Shown here one piece after another: positions 1 through 6,763 of a DNA stretch of 25,334 nucleotides. The DNA comes from Hyphomicrobiales bacterium. GTDB lineage: Bacteria; Pseudomonadota; Alphaproteobacteria; Rhizobiales; Aestuariivirgaceae. The DNA lies in NCBI GenBank assembly GCA_023266715.1, contig JAHFPK010000007.1, positions 1 to 25,334 on the forward strand, read 5' to 3'. The position numbers and the translations under genes are program-made. The notes under the pieces were generated by a model. The model searched no databases. It was not told where the DNA came from and was given only the letters and a program-made list of their open reading frames with translations. The first letter of the stretch is position 1. Each line of letters opens with the position of its first letter.

Positions 1-54
1 ACCATCGGCGGAGAAGTAACCCACGCAGCCGGCATAAACGCCGCGTTTGTATTT
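1..54 (-). pseudogene. trpE: Continuation of the trpE frame beyond the in-frame stop
   Basis: Read in the trpE frame directly after TAA 55-57, this stretch encodes KYKRGVYAGCVGYFSADG, the conserved TrpE segment that normally follows MEIIDELE. There is no length change, so a single substitution (GAA to TAA) explains the break. The frame is open to the window edge, and the rest of the gene lies outside. It has no start codon of its own, so it would be expressed only by readthrough or if the stop is a sequence error. Confidence 0.8.
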
Positions 55-1326
55 TTACAGTTCGTCAATGATTTCCATGGCGCGAACTTTGGGAGCGCCG
101 GACACCGTGCCAGCAGGAAATCCTGCGACGAGGGCATCAATCACGTCGTATTTTTTGGAAAGATTGCCCTCGACATTTGAGACGATATGCATGACCTGGC
201 TGTAGTACTCAATGATAAATTGATCGGTCACCTTAATGGACCCAATCTCGGCGACGCGGCCTACGTCGTTGCGTCCGAGGTCAAGGAGCATGAGATGTTC
301 GGCCCGTTCCTTGGGATCGGCCAACAATTCAACAGCAAGGGCGCGATCCTCCGATGGTGTTTCACCTCGGCGCCGGGTTCCGGCAATAGGCCTGATTGAA
401 ATCTTGCCGTCGCGCACACGGACGAGAATTTCGGGGCTGGAACCAATAACCGCGAACTGGTCGAAGTCGAGATAATACAGAAAGGGTGAAGGGTTCACCC
501 GGCGCAGGGAGCGATAAAGCGCAAAAGGCGGCAGGGTAAAATTCGCTTCAAAGCGCTGGGACAGTACAACCTGGAAAATATCGCCCGCCGCTATGTAGTC
601 TTTGGCTTTGGCGATCATGCCAGCGTATTCCTGCGGTGTGGTGTTTGATACTGCTGCCATGATGGGCGGAGTATCCACATCCTGGCTGGCGAGATGATCA
701 AGCGGGCGGTCGAGCGCATCGACAACTTCGGAAATGCGTTCTTGCGCCCGGGCATAGGCGGCCTTGGGTGCCACTCCCTTTTCAACGTAAACGGGAGAGG
801 TGACGGTAACCTCATCGCGCACGCTATCAAAGATTGCCATCACCGTGGGGCGGATCATCATGCCATCAGGCAAGTTCAATGTATCAGGATTTGGCTCGGG
901 TAAATCCTCCATCAGCCGAACCATGTCATAGCCGATATAACCGAAGACGCCTGCCGCCATGGGGGGCGCATCGGGGCTGAGTGGAATGCGGCTTTCGGCA
1001 AGAAGGGCGCGCAGTGATTCAAGCGGAGCGAGCCGGACAGGCTCAAATGGGCCTTCGGCGCTATGCAAGGCCTTGCGATTGATGGAGGCTTTGCCGTCAA
1101 CGACCTTCCAGATCATGTCGGGGTTCATACCGATGATGGAGTAGCGCCCGCGCACGGCACCTCCCTCCACCGATTCAAGCAGAAAGGAATATTTGGCATT
1201 GCGGGTGAGTTTCAGCATTGCTGAAACGGGTGTCTCGAGATCGGCGACAAGACGGGTTGATACGATTTGCGCCTGGCCTTTTTCATAGGCAGCGGCGAAG
1301 TGATCATAGGCGGGTGATATTGGCAT
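55..1326 (-). CDS. trpE: Anthranilate synthase component I (TrpE), prematurely terminated
   Basis: TrpE converts chorismate to anthranilate, the first step of tryptophan synthesis, with glutamine amidotransferase TrpG as partner. The frame starts at ATG 1326 and gives 423 residues. The feedback-inhibition motif LLES is at residues 49-52. The chorismate-binding domain is clear in its motifs RPIAGTRRRG, EHLMLLDLGRND and HIVSNVEG, and FPAGTVSGAPK begins at residue 403. The frame then meets TAA (55-57) directly after MEIIDEL. Full-length TrpE is around 500 residues, so the last 80 or so, with the GAGIV-type end of the active site and a metal ligand, are missing. The same frame continues with TrpE-like sequence beyond the stop. 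The gene lies 23 bp after the ppiD-like gene and probably shares its promoter. Family assignment is very secure; whether the product works is doubtful. Confidence 0.93.
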   Translation of the reverse strand: MPISPAYDHFAAAYEKGQAQIVSTRLVADLETPVSAMLKLTRNAKYSFLLESVEGGAVRGRYSIIGMNPDMIWKVVDGKASINRKALHSAEGPFEPVRLAPLESLRALLAESRIPLSPDAPPMAAGVFGYIGYDMVRLMEDLPEPNPDTLNLPDGMMIRPTVMAIFDSVRDEVTVTSPVYVEKGVAPKAAYARAQERISEVVDALDRPLDHLASQDVDTPPIMAAVSNTTPQEYAGMIAKAKDYIAAGDIFQVVLSQRFEANFTLPPFALYRSLRRVNPSPFLYYLDFDQFAVIGSSPEILVRVRDGKISIRPIAGTRRRGETPSEDRALAVELLADPKERAEHLMLLDLGRNDVGRVAEIGSIKVTDQFIIEYYSQVMHIVSNVEGNLSKKYDVIDALVAGFPAGTVSGAPKVRAMEIIDEL

Positions 1327-1349
1327 TGGGGTTACTCTGGAATCGGTTG

Positions 1350-3242
1350 TCAGGGGGTAGCGTTTGGATTTCCTGAAATCTGTTGCCAGAGCGCGTCGTT
1401 GATTGAGACACCAATTTGCCCTTGGAGTGCAATCAGATAAGTTGTCAAAAGGTCTTTAGAAGCCGCTTCCTTGACACTTTGCACCAATTCTTTCGCAGCG
1501 CTTGATTTGCTGTCAAAGGGCTCCGCAAGAACAGCTTGGGATTGCATGATTTTCGCGGTTTTGCCGTCGCCTTCAAGACTCCAGGCAAATTCATTTTCCG
1601 GAACGCTGAAAAGGGCCGTGACGGCAGGAACATCAAAGTCCGTGTTCGCTTCATTTCGTTTCAAGCCCCGGGCTGTTTTGATTTCGGCCTTTGCTTCGGT
1701 GGCAAGCTGCTCCAAGGTTGAGCCGCCATCCAGACTCTTGACTAAACCAGTCGCATGCTCGGTAAGCAGTTCGCGGATCTTGCGGGCTGTGACATCGCTC
1801 GTGACCTGCGCCTTGACAGCATTCAATGGTTTGAGAGCGGACGGAGTAACCTCGCGCACCTCGTACCAGAAGTAGCTGTCCTGCGGGGTGAGGGCATCGT
1901 TCTCAATGCCCACATCGCTAGCGAAGGCAGCCTTCAACATTTCCTGCTTGCCAGGCACATCAACCTCTTTGCCGGTTGGGTCGAGACCAGCAGTACTGAC
2001 AGCAGGGATGAGGGTGAAGGGTATTCCCTGAGCTTTGGCAATATCTTCAAACTTGGTTTGCGCGGCGCGGGCGTCTTCAACCGCATCATAGATGGATTGA
2101 ATTTCATCCACGGCGCGCTCAGCTTGCAAACGTTTGGTGAGATCAGGTTTGACTTCATCCAGAGTTGCCTGTTTTTCTGGGGCTATTTTCGTGGCTTTGA
2201 GTAGGGCAATGACCAAGCTTCCGGACACTGGTTCGCTGACTTCGTCACGGTTCAATTTAAAGGCGGCCTCGGCAACGGCCTTGTCCAAAAATTCTGCCTT
2301 TGATTTATCGGCAAAGGTAATGTCGGCATCACTGGCACCGCGCTCCTTGGCAATGGCCATGAAGTCTTCACCGGCAGCAATGCGGTCTTTGGCTTTTTTC
2401 GCTTCGTCCATAGTTGGGAACGAAATTTGCAAGATTGTGCGTTTCTCCGGTGTAAAATAGTCGTGCTTGTATTTTTCGTATCCGGCCGTGAGTTCATCGG
2501 CACTGATTGTAATTCTGGGAGCAATATCGGAAGGTTCCACCTTCATAATCGCAATGCTACGATATTCCGGAGCTGTGTAAGCAGCAGGCGTTGCCTCATA
2601 TTGTTTTTTTAATTCTTCGTCCGTTGGAGCCGTTACCTCAGCCGCGCCCGCTGCGATGGTAAAATACTTGGCATCGCGCTGTTCGTTGCGATAGCGGTAC
2701 AGGGCCTCGATGAGCGTGTTGGGAGGCGTGAAGCCCCTGTCCACGGCATCAGTAATTGCCGCGCGCGCGCGGTTGCGGCTTTCGCTGGCCACAAACATTT
2801 CCTCATTCAAGCCATTTTGCTGCAGCAGGCGGGCAAACAGTTGCGGATCAAAATTACCTTTGCTGTCCTTGAATATGGGATTCGCTCTGGCTTCCTCGGC
2901 GATCATTTCTTTTGAAATGCTGAGTTTGAGATTTGAGGCTTGCGCATCGATGGCCGCCGACTGAATTAGGTTATTCAGAATTGAACGGTCGACTCCCATT
3001 TTGCGTGCATCTTCTGTGGTCAGATTTTGACCTGTCTGCTGCGCCAGGTTTTGCAGTGCCTGGCGGAATGAGTTGCCGTATTGCTGGCTTGAAATTTCCT
3101 GGTCACCGATTGTGGCAAGTGCTGAAGACCGGAAGCCACCAAAAATATCGCGGATGCCCCAAACGGCAAAACTCCCGGCAAGAAGCATCAGCAAGACTTT
3201 TGCCACCCAGGACTTGCCTGCGTTGCGGAACATTTCTAACAT
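1350..3242 (-). CDS. ppiD: Membrane-anchored PpiD/SurA-type peptidylprolyl isomerase
   Basis: This is a 630-residue periplasmic folding factor anchored in the inner membrane, expected to help newly secreted proteins fold. It has a short cytoplasmic N-terminus and one membrane segment at about residues 13-30, followed by a SurA_N-like helical chaperone region (about 35-200). A parvulin-like isomerase domain follows at about 266-355, then a long C-terminal chaperone part. This is the PpiD layout (E. coli PpiD is of similar length). ATG 3242 has an AAAGGA ribosome site upstream. The gene is first in a minus-strand unit with trpE and is divergent from tpiA. The parvulin domain is diverged, as is common in this family, so chaperone activity may matter more than isomerase activity. 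Confidence 0.9.
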   Translation of the reverse strand: MLEMFRNAGKSWVAKVLLMLLAGSFAVWGIRDIFGGFRSSALATIGDQEISSQQYGNSFRQALQNLAQQTGQNLTTEDARKMGVDRSILNNLIQSAAIDAQASNLKLSISKEMIAEEARANPIFKDSKGNFDPQLFARLLQQNGLNEEMFVASESRNRARAAITDAVDRGFTPPNTLIEALYRYRNEQRDAKYFTIAAGAAEVTAPTDEELKKQYEATPAAYTAPEYRSIAIMKVEPSDIAPRITISADELTAGYEKYKHDYFTPEKRTILQISFPTMDEAKKAKDRIAAGEDFMAIAKERGASDADITFADKSKAEFLDKAVAEAAFKLNRDEVSEPVSGSLVIALLKATKIAPEKQATLDEVKPDLTKRLQAERAVDEIQSIYDAVEDARAAQTKFEDIAKAQGIPFTLIPAVSTAGLDPTGKEVDVPGKQEMLKAAFASDVGIENDALTPQDSYFWYEVREVTPSALKPLNAVKAQVTSDVTARKIRELLTEHATGLVKSLDGGSTLEQLATEAKAEIKTARGLKRNEANTDFDVPAVTALFSVPENEFAWSLEGDGKTAKIMQSQAVLAEPFDSKSSAAKELVQSVKEAASKDLLTTYLIALQGQIGVSINDALWQQISGNPNATP

Positions 3243-3290
3243 CGGGACGTCCTTTCAAGGGGCTGGTTTCAGCCAAATCAGAAATTTTGC

Positions 3291-3319
3291 ATAATAGGTA
3301 GGTGGCTTGCCTCTCGCAA
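3291..3319 (-). promoter_or_regulatory. Candidate sigma-70-type promoter for ppiD-trpE
   Basis: On the minus strand, TTGCGA (3319-3314) is followed after exactly 17 bp by TATTAT (3296-3291). The -35 matches the consensus at 4 of 6 positions and the -10 at 5 of 6. Transcription would start near 3284, leaving a leader of about 40 nt before ATG 3242. This is a sequence-match prediction only. Confidence 0.42.
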
Positions 3320-3374
3320 GCACGAGATTGCTCTGCTAAGAGGCAATGGATTCAAAGGGTTGGAGTTCTCAAAA

Positions 3375-4133
3375 ATGGTTAAAACAGGGCCACGGCCATT
3401 GGTGGCGGGCAATTGGAAGATGAACGGTACCACCGCCATGCTGAAGGAACCGCGTCTGCTTGCGGGCATGCTGCGCGACATAAAACTGAAATGCGAAGTG
3501 CTGGTTTGCCCTCCTGCGACTCTCATTCGGCGGGTTAAATCTGTCATGAAGGGCTCGCGGATCAGGGTGGGCGGCCAGGATTGCCATTGGAATGCGAGTG
3601 GAGCTCACACCGGCGATATTTCGGCCGAAATGCTGAAGGATGCCGGCTGTACGAGCGTCATTGTGGGCCATTCGGAAAGGCGGGCCAACCATGCGGAAAC
3701 CGACGAGTTGGTTTCCAAGAAGGCAAAGGCTGGCCATGGGGCTGGGCTCATCGCCATAATTTGTATTGGTGAAACACTAGAGCAGCGCAAGGGCGGCAAG
3801 ACGCTTCAGGTTGTTTCTGGACAATTGAAAGGTTCGCTTCCAGAAGGTGCCACGGCCGCAAATACCATTATTGCCTATGAGCCGGTTTGGGCGATCGGCA
3901 CCGGGCTTACACCAACGGTTGCCGAAGTGGCTGAGGTTCATAGCCATATTCGTGCGGATCTTGCCAAATTGATGGGTGATGATGGGGGAGGGGTGCGTAT
4001 ACTCTATGGCGGATCGGTGAAGCCTTCCAACGCTGCCGAGCTTATGGGTGCTGCCAATGTCAACGGTGCCCTAGTTGGCGGTGCCAGCCTGAAGGCTGCG
4101 GATTTTATCGGGATTATCAAAGCCTATATGTGA
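3375..4133 (+). CDS. tpiA: Triosephosphate isomerase
   Basis: A 252-residue cytosolic TIM-barrel enzyme that interconverts dihydroxyacetone phosphate and glyceraldehyde 3-phosphate in glycolysis and gluconeogenesis. The substrate-binding Asn13 and Lys15 lie in GNWKMNG, catalytic His99 in VIVGHSERR and catalytic Glu169 in AYEPVWAIGTG. The phosphate-binding loop RILYGGSVK follows near residue 208. Length is typical. I chose ATG 3375 because GGAG (3363-3366) lies 8 nt ahead of it. An in-frame TTG at 3360 has its purine run immediately adjacent, which is too close. It starts a plus-strand gene series (tpiA, ATC-hydrolase-like, secG, pyrG, mscS). Dihydroxyacetone phosphate is also a product of rhamnose breakdown downstream, but the two loci are far apart here. 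Confidence 0.97.
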   Translation: MVKTGPRPLVAGNWKMNGTTAMLKEPRLLAGMLRDIKLKCEVLVCPPATLIRRVKSVMKGSRIRVGGQDCHWNASGAHTGDISAEMLKDAGCTSVIVGHSERRANHAETDELVSKKAKAGHGAGLIAIICIGETLEQRKGGKTLQVVSGQLKGSLPEGATAANTIIAYEPVWAIGTGLTPTVAEVAEVHSHIRADLAKLMGDDGGGVRILYGGSVKPSNAAELMGAANVNGALVGGASLKAADFIGIIKAYM

Positions 4134-4143
4134 GGATTTATCG

Positions 4144-4614
4144 ATGGCTGAAATTCCTGTTCTGGTGAAGCGTAGGTTACAGGCCCAGGTGATTGGGCCG
4201 ATTTACGCGGAAATGGTTGCCCAAGTTGGCGAGGAAAAGGCCTCTGCCATTCTGGATGCAGCCATTCGCAAGGCTGCCATTGCCGAGGGCAAGGAATTTG
4301 CCAAGAAGGCGCCGGGCGGGGTGACCTCCATGGCGGATTTCGTCAAGCTCTATGAACTTTGGACCGCTGATGGCGCCCTTGAAGTGACGGTGCATGAAGC
4401 GAACGACAAGGTTTTCAATTTTGATGTGACCCGCTGCAAATATGCGGAAAGTTACAAGGAAATGGGATTGGGAAAAATCGGCCATCTCATGTCCTGTAAC
4501 CGGGATGGTACCTTTTGCGAAGGCTATGATCCCAATATCAAGCTGGAGCGCAAGCAAACGATTATGGCGGGCGCTTCCTGCTGCACTTTTCGCTATCGTT
4601 ATGAGATGTCTTGA
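4144..4614 (+). CDS. L-2-amino-thiazoline-4-carboxylate (ATC) hydrolase family protein
   Basis: A 156-residue soluble protein resembling the ATC hydrolase family. Characterised members in Pseudomonas open the thiazoline ring of L-ATC to S-carbamoyl-L-cysteine. The C-terminal half carries the family signature: Cys98 in VTRCKYAE, Cys118 in MSCNRDG, Cys125 before EGYDPNI, then RKQTIMAGASCCTFRYRY. The usual Asp in the family's CDFRY-like end is Thr here (CTFRY). ATG 4144 follows the tpiA stop by 10 bp with an AGGA site, so it is probably cotranscribed with tpiA. Most relatives in alphaproteobacterial genomes are uncharacterised, so thiazoline hydrolysis is a family-level guess and the true substrate is unknown. 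Confidence 0.75.
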   Translation: MAEIPVLVKRRLQAQVIGPIYAEMVAQVGEEKASAILDAAIRKAAIAEGKEFAKKAPGGVTSMADFVKLYELWTADGALEVTVHEANDKVFNFDVTRCKYAESYKEMGLGKIGHLMSCNRDGTFCEGYDPNIKLERKQTIMAGASCCTFRYRYEMS

Positions 4615-4679
4615 AGCGGGTTGCTTTAGGCCCATATAGACGCTAAACCGCCCCGAAATTGAAATAGGTTCGCTCCACC

Positions 4680-5048
4680 ATGCAAACGGTTCTTCTTGTC
4701 ATCCATCTTATTGTCGCCATGGCCCTTATTGGGGCGGTGCTACTGCAACGCTCGGAAGGCGGGGCGCTGGGCATTGGCGGCGGCGGTGGGGGAGGCGGCA
4801 ACCTGTTTTCGTCGCGGGGGGTTGGCAATGCGCTGACGCGGACGACGGCCATTCTGGCAATGTGTTTTTTCCTGACTTCCATTGGCCTGACGCTGATTGC
4901 CATCCGGGGTGCTGGTTCTGGCGGTTCTCTGTTTGATGGCGCTGCAACCCAGGAGGGCCAAGCACCAGCTACGGGCGGAAGTGTGCTGCCGCAACTGCCA
5001 GCGGCTCCAGCAGCACCGGCGACACCACAGGTGCCTGTTTCACAGTAA
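4680..5048 (+). CDS. secG: Preprotein translocase subunit SecG
   Basis: A 122-residue membrane subunit of the SecYEG channel, which assists SecA-driven export. It has two hydrophobic helices at about residues 2-22 and 52-72. The SecG hallmark LLQRSEGGALG near residue 21 precedes a glycine run and SSRG in the loop. The C-terminal tail is Ala/Pro/Gln-rich and low-complexity, as is common in alphaproteobacterial SecG. The start is ATG 4680, with only a weak purine-rich site upstream. It lies between the ATC-hydrolase-like gene and pyrG, the usual position (tpiA-secG-pyrG) in this group. Stop is TAA. Confidence 0.93.
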   Translation: MQTVLLVIHLIVAMALIGAVLLQRSEGGALGIGGGGGGGGNLFSSRGVGNALTRTTAILAMCFFLTSIGLTLIAIRGAGSGGSLFDGAATQEGQAPATGGSVLPQLPAAPAAPATPQVPVSQ

Positions 5049-5132
5049 TTGTTTCACGGTTTTTAACAATAATCTGAAGACTTCGCTTTTCGGACTACGA
5101 ATCATGTTTGCAAGCGAGTAGGTTGAACTCCC

Positions 5133-6761
5133 ATGGCGCGATACATTTTTATTACCGGCGGCGTGGTTTCTTCCCTTGGCAAAGGTCTAGCATCAGCGGC
5201 TCTCGGAGCACTCCTTCAGGCGCGTGGCTTCAGTGTGCGCTTGCGGAAACTTGACCCCTACCTCAATGTCGATCCGGGCACCATGAGCCCCTATCAGCAC
5301 GGCGAAGTGTTTGTGACTGACGACGGGGCGGAAACCGACCTCGACCTTGGCCATTATGAGCGCTTCACTGGGAGGCCTGCCAACAAGCAGGACAACATTA
5401 CTACGGGGCGCATTTATCAAGATATTATCGCCAAGGAACGGCGCGGCGATTTCCTCGGCGGCACCGTGCAGGTCATTCCGCACGTGACGGACGCCATCAA
5501 GGATTTCATCGGATCGGGCAACGAAGATTTTGATTTCGTGCTGGTGGAGATTGGCGGCACGGTTGGTGATATTGAAGGCCTGCCATTTTTTGAAGCCATA
5601 CGCCAGTTCGGACAGGAATTTCCGCGCGGTTCATGCATCTATATCCATCTGACTTTGCTGCCCTATATTCCAACGGCTGGCGAATTGAAGACCAAGCCCA
5701 CCCAGCACTCGGTGAAGGAGCTGCGCTCCATAGGCATTCAACCTGATATTTTGTTGTGCCGCGCCGACCGGGAAATTCCAGAAAATGAACGGCGCAAGAT
5801 TGGCCTGTTCTGCAATGTCAGGCCGTCAGCCGTGATCCAGGCGCTGGATGTGAACAGCATATATGATGTGCCGCGCGCCTACCACGCGGAAGGCCTTGAC
5901 CAAGAGGTGCTGGATGCTTTTGGCATGAAAGGGGCGAAGGAGCCCGATCTTTCCAAATGGCATGCCATCATGCAACGGGTGACCCAGCCAGAGGGCAAGG
6001 TCAAGATTGCGGTTGTTGGCAAATACACTGGCCTGCTCGATGCCTACAAATCGTTGAATGAAGCCCTGGTTCATGGCGGCATTGCCAACAATGTGAAAGT
6101 TCAGGTGGAATGGATTGAGTCCGAAGTGTTTGAGAACGAGGACCCGGCCCCTTACCTTGAAGGGGTTGATGGCATTCTGGTGCCAGGTGGCTTTGGCGAG
6201 CGGGGCTCGGAAGGCAAGATTCGCGCAGCAACATTTGCGCGCACCCGTGAAGTCCCCTATTTTGGCATTTGCTTCGGCATGCAAATGGCCTGCATCGAGG
6301 CGGCGCGAAACCTGTGCGGCATTGCAGATGCAAGTTCGACAGAGTTTGGTCCTACAAAACAGCCAATTGTCGGCGAGATGACCGAGTGGATGAAAGGCAA
6401 CGAATTGGAGCTGCGCAAAGCAGGTGGCGATCTTGGTGGCACCATGCGGCTGGGGGCCTACGACGCGGTGCTTGCCAAAGGCAGCAAGATTGCCGAAATT
6501 TACGAGTCAACGCGAATATCAGAGCGTCATCGTCACCGCTATGAAGTCAACACGCGCTACCGCGAGCGGCTGGAAAAGGCGGGCATGCGTTTTGCTGGCA
6601 TGTCCCCCGATGGGCTTTTGCCCGAAACCATTGAGTATCCTGATCATCCCTGGTTCATTGGCGTTCAATACCATCCGGAGTTGAAATCCAAACCCTTCGA
6701 GCCCCATCCGCTGTTTGCCTCCTTCATTGGTGCTGCGGTGAACAAGAACCGATTGGTATAG
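5133..6761 (+). CDS. pyrG: CTP synthase (glutamine-hydrolysing)
   Basis: A 542-residue enzyme that aminates UTP to CTP with ATP and glutamine. The N-terminal amidoligase domain (about 1-266) has GGVVSSLGKG at its start and DPYLNVDPGTMSPYQHGEV. The C-terminal class I glutaminase domain (about 290-535) has the nucleophile Cys380 in FGICFGMQ and the partners His514 and Glu516 in VQYHPELKS. Length is normal and all key residues are present. It follows secG after 84 bp, and the next gene begins 2 bp after its TAG stop. CTP is the nucleotide used by CMP-Kdo synthetase, whose homologue lies about 3.6 kb downstream. Confidence 0.98.
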   Translation: MARYIFITGGVVSSLGKGLASAALGALLQARGFSVRLRKLDPYLNVDPGTMSPYQHGEVFVTDDGAETDLDLGHYERFTGRPANKQDNITTGRIYQDIIAKERRGDFLGGTVQVIPHVTDAIKDFIGSGNEDFDFVLVEIGGTVGDIEGLPFFEAIRQFGQEFPRGSCIYIHLTLLPYIPTAGELKTKPTQHSVKELRSIGIQPDILLCRADREIPENERRKIGLFCNVRPSAVIQALDVNSIYDVPRAYHAEGLDQEVLDAFGMKGAKEPDLSKWHAIMQRVTQPEGKVKIAVVGKYTGLLDAYKSLNEALVHGGIANNVKVQVEWIESEVFENEDPAPYLEGVDGILVPGGFGERGSEGKIRAATFARTREVPYFGICFGMQMACIEAARNLCGIADASSTEFGPTKQPIVGEMTEWMKGNELELRKAGGDLGGTMRLGAYDAVLAKGSKIAEIYESTRISERHRHRYEVNTRYRERLEKAGMRFAGMSPDGLLPETIEYPDHPWFIGVQYHPELKSKPFEPHPLFASFIGAAVNKNRLV

Positions 6762-6763
6762 AG

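Noticed and set aside
55..57. UAA as a recoded sense codon in trpE.
   Set aside because: UAA terminates secG, rhaS and rhaT at normal family lengths in the same window, so a point mutation or sequence error is simpler.
3306..3320. Inverted repeat CTTGC-N5-GCAAG upstream of tpiA as an operator or terminator.
   Set aside because: It is only 5 bp per arm, has no U-run, and overlaps the better-supported -35 of the ppiD promoter, so it is probably chance.
4774..4800. Glycine-codon repeat in secG as a possible repeat expansion.
   Set aside because: Glycine runs after the RSEGGALG motif are ordinary in alphaproteobacterial SecG.
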